DNA from: Lathyrus oleraceus
Taxonomy: Eukaryota > Streptophyta > Magnoliopsida > Fabales > Fabaceae
DNA length: 64,000 bases
Direction: 5' to 3'
Assembly: GCF_024323335.1 (NCBI RefSeq)
Contig: NC_066583.1
Span: 359,234,377 to 359,298,376 of the forward strand
In this document: positions 61,247-64,000 of the stretch, piece by piece
How positions within the stretch are numbered: the stretch's first letter is position 1
Layout of the letters: the number at the start of each line of letters is the position of its first letter
The notes under the pieces: model-generated
Told to the model about the DNA's origin: nothing
The model's database searches: none
Seen by the model: only the letters and a program-made list of their open reading frames with translations
Made by a program: the position numbers and the translations under genes

Positions 61247-62890
61247 CACTACTACAAATAATCCATGTCATGTCGGACGCGAAATGGATTTCATCTCGGT
61301 TACAATATCGAGGTGACGAACTATGACATGAAAAGTGGAAACTTTATCCCCTCGGTGTTTATAAAGTCGAGGTTAAAATGCAAAAGGTCAACGGTTCGAC
61401 CCCTAATGACAACATATTTTTATTTTCAAAACTAACTAGTGCGCGAAACATATCTCTCGGTTTTATTCAACAATCGAGATAATAAGATATGTTTGTATGT
61501 CACTTTTTGACTTTATCCCATGGGCTTAATCAATTTTATTGCTACATAAATTTGTTTTGATTCTCATTTTACTAGCAAACTTGTACCATTTTGTACACAT
61601 GCAGAAACTATAAAATTGCTACAGGATACCAAGTTAGCACAAAATACCAAATTAGAAAAAGATAACAAAATTGATATTCCTTTTTTATACATAATTACAA
61701 ATTTATATTGTGGCAAAACCAAATGTACAAATTTATATTATTATCATCAACACATAATACAAAAGTTAGAGTTTTGCAAATCAAAATGTCAAAAGCTCTA
61801 TATGTACAAATTCTATTTATAACAAAAGAAAAACTATTATTGTTGAAATTCATGACAAGATGATAACAAGACACCAACCCAAATTGATCGGATATCATCT
61901 ATCTCTTCTTGTGAGAATGGTGTATTATCGTTAAAATTCTATAATTAGAATAAAGTTTAAATTATGGTAAATTAACAACAAAAACAACATTAACTTAAGA
62001 AATATACATAAATTATATGTAGATGGATTAAGCTAATACCTTACGCTTGGTTCATCCATTTATAATGTCTCCGGTGATAATATCATACATATATTTCATA
62101 ACATAGTATCCACAAGAATACTTATCGTGTTATCTTCCCGACTACAAATAATGTTCATATATTTACTAATTAATATACACAAATAAAAGAATATCAAAAA
62201 GCACAAGAATAATTACTTTTGGGGAAATTATCCTTTCCCTTTTACCAATTAAATCACGTTTGATTGCATTGTATCCCTCCATCGCTCTACACATGTCGAT
62301 AAAAATTAAACACACATAAACACTATTCAAAACTAAAGGTCAAATTTGAATAAAGATTAATGCTAATTATCCACACAAAGTATTTAACATAACTTCATTA
62401 AGGGGATTGTGCATAGAGCAAAACATAACTAAAATATTTTGCCTCAGGCATATAATAATTAGTTGACAATGATTACTGCATAAACATTCAGAATAATTAA
62501 CAACATGTATAAAATTAATTTATAAATGAAAACACAAATTAATATATACTTACGCGTGGTAAAACGGAGCCAAATAACATTCTTTATTCTCTTATATCAA
62601 CATGTCTTTTAAGTAAACCTTGACATTGTTTACTATCGTACCACCATGAAGGCTAATGAAATTTGGATCTACGATAAAATACTTTCTTAAACCCCTTTCA
62701 ACATACATCTCATGCAAGTATTCTGCAATAGTCAAATGTTTATTGTTAAAGTACGAGAATTCATGAATATAAATAGAAATGATAAACGTAAAAAATTTAC
62801 TTACGAGCACCACAATTGTAATATGGTAACGTCTAGTCATTCACTCCCCTTCAAAAATTCCTTAGTAGTTGATAAGTTTTGTGTGTGTGA
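61247..62890 (-). mobile_element. CACTA (En/Spm) transposon, one end and adjoining gene remnant
   Basis: CACTACTACAAA at 61247 is a typical CACTA terminus. Just inside it lie three subterminal inverted repeats of CTCGG...CGAG type (61295-61312, 61351-61372, 61456-61478). A decayed gene with Ulp1-protease features points towards this end on the minus strand, as expected for the 3' side of a CACTA element. I did not find the matching TTTGTAGTAGTG terminus up to 64000, so the other end is lost or outside. The right limit given is approximate. Confidence 0.7.
61837..62760 (-). pseudogene. Ulp1/C48-type protease gene remnant of the CACTA element
   Basis: At least three exon-like pieces are visible on the minus strand. 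62760-62592 encodes YLHEMYVERGLRKYFIVDPN and, after a stop, NKECYLAPFYH up to a GTAAGT donor near 62555. About 62145-62045 encodes SCGYYVMKYMYDIITGDI, where CGYYVM fits the cysteine site of C48 peptidases, with a GTAAGG donor. 61938-61837 encodes FNDNTPFSQEEIDDIRSIWV up to a TAA, preceded by a TATAG acceptor. Stops and frame breaks occur in the first two. Such proteases accompany the transposase in many plant CACTA elements. Confidence 0.6.
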
Positions 62891-62892
62891 AT

Positions 62893-64000
62893 AATTGGCA
62901 CTTATTGACTTGTTTCAATTATTTTTCATGCATAAACATCAACTTTTGCGCATATATTGTATAGTTTGCATTATCATGTAAATATCGCTTAGTTTGATAG
63001 TTTTCATCTCTTTTTGTAGGTTTCCTTGCATGGTTTGGGAACTTGATATACAAAAGCAAAGCTTCAAGGTGCAATTTTGGGAATAAAAGTTATGCTACTT
63101 GGGCTAAGCGCGACCTTAGCGCGCTTACAGAAAACAAAAGGCAGGAACATGGAAATTCATACTAGGAGTGTGCTAGGAGCGCACTTAGTGTGAATCAAGG
63201 CGGTTTAAGTTTATTTTTGTTGGTCTCTGGTAGGGCTTAGCGTGATTCCACTTTTTCAGTCCCTATTTATTCATTTGTACACGGATTTTTAGGGTATGTT
63301 TTTTGGAACTTTTATTTCCAATTCTATCAATACCATTTTTTGTAGTTAGGAGAGATAAATACTTAGAAAACAACAAGTTAGGATGCCTCTTGAAGATCCG
63401 AAGTTGGATTTTCCTCTATCATTGGGAAATCATGGTGGATGTTTGTTCATCTTCATTATTCTCCTTGTAATCTCTTTCTGGTTGGGATTATATATAAGTT
63501 CACTTTTATAGTATGTATTTTTATTAATCATGGCGTTATGTATGACCTATTCATGAATTTATATCGATGTTATCATTGTTTACTTCTTTATCTATTGATT
63601 TAAACCATTATTGAGAAATACTCTTCGAATCTAGATCTAGGATAATCATCTGTTAGATTATAAACTCTAGACATAGATTTAGGTTTAAAATTCGCATGAG
63701 TATCAAATCTTAATGCTTCGTATTGTTTGATAGGTTGAGAGATCGTTGATTAAACAATACAGTAGAACTCTCGTTAGTGCTTCAGACATGAACGTTGATG
63801 TAAGCTATCACTCTTCTTTCTATTGTTTCCCTTAGCATCTACATGATGTATGTAGTTATCAACTACCATATCCTATATGTCTACATCATGACCTAGAAAT
63901 AAGCTTTCTATTTTATCTTTCTAGTAACCAAATCTTTCTCCATCAAAAATAAGAGATTTAACATTATAGTGATCTCTATCATTTACATCAGATGGATGTG
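62893..64000 (+). mobile_element. LTR-like tail, family uncertain
   Basis: The stretch contains GGGCTAAGCGCGACCTTAGC (about 63101) and GGCTTAGCGTG motifs within AT-rich sequence, TTTTTGTAGGTTTCCTTGCA, and later CTCTTTCTGGTTGGGATTA. Such phrases are common in legume gypsy or copia LTRs. It runs to the window end without a visible boundary, PBS or ORF. Confidence 0.3.

Overview
This is plant nuclear DNA, almost certainly from a legume with a large genome (the Vicia/Pisum/Lathyrus/Lens group fits best). It is a nest of giant Ty3/gypsy retrotransposons of the Ogre type followed by an AT-rich region of older, smaller transposons. I see no intact host gene, rRNA or tRNA. The identification rests on LTRs of about 4.5-5.4 kb beginning TGTAGCACC or TGTAAGACC, primer-binding sites of the tRNA-Arg type (TGGCGACTCTGCTGGGGA), an Ogre ORF1 fragment, Ogre-type gag zinc-binding motifs, and long repeat-rich 3' untranslated regions.

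Layout. (1) 1-1258 and 21574-26235: element B on the minus strand, with its 5' LTR at 21715-26235, its leader and PBS, and the start of ORF1 running off the left edge. (2) 1264-21568: element A on the plus strand, a complete insertion into B (target duplication CTCAC, LTRs roughly 0.3% different). It keeps a short gag-like ORF; pol is broken into remnants. (3) 26236-26653: the end of another Ogre-like LTR. (4) 26655-28509 and 46503-52618: element D on the plus strand, reduced to the last codons of integrase, a 3' UTR and the 3' LTR. (5) 28510-46497: element C on the minus strand, a complete insertion into the 3' UTR of D (target duplication ACTGG, LTRs roughly 0.5-0.6% different). It also has a reduced gag and almost no pol. 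(6) 52619-64000: a broken RRM-like gene fragment cut by D, two long (TA)n tracts, a degenerate LTR-like segment split by a 1,387-bp solo LTR (target duplication CTATT), a 274-bp Stowaway MITE, one end of a CACTA transposon with a decayed Ulp1-like protease gene, and an LTR-like tail.

How the parts work together. A and C are recent insertions yet cannot encode protease, reverse transcriptase or integrase, so they were presumably mobilised by proteins from full-length Ogre relatives elsewhere. What they conserve is RNA structure. Three sets of hairpins show compensatory base changes: modules repeated in the LTR, tandem hairpins directly after the pol stop codon in A, C and D, and a dense array of 31 inverted repeats in the 3' UTR of C with a nearly invariant six-base loop. 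Numerous short copies of a PBS-complement-like motif also lie in the 3' UTRs. These RNA features are the most interesting content of the window. All alignments and counts were made by eye.
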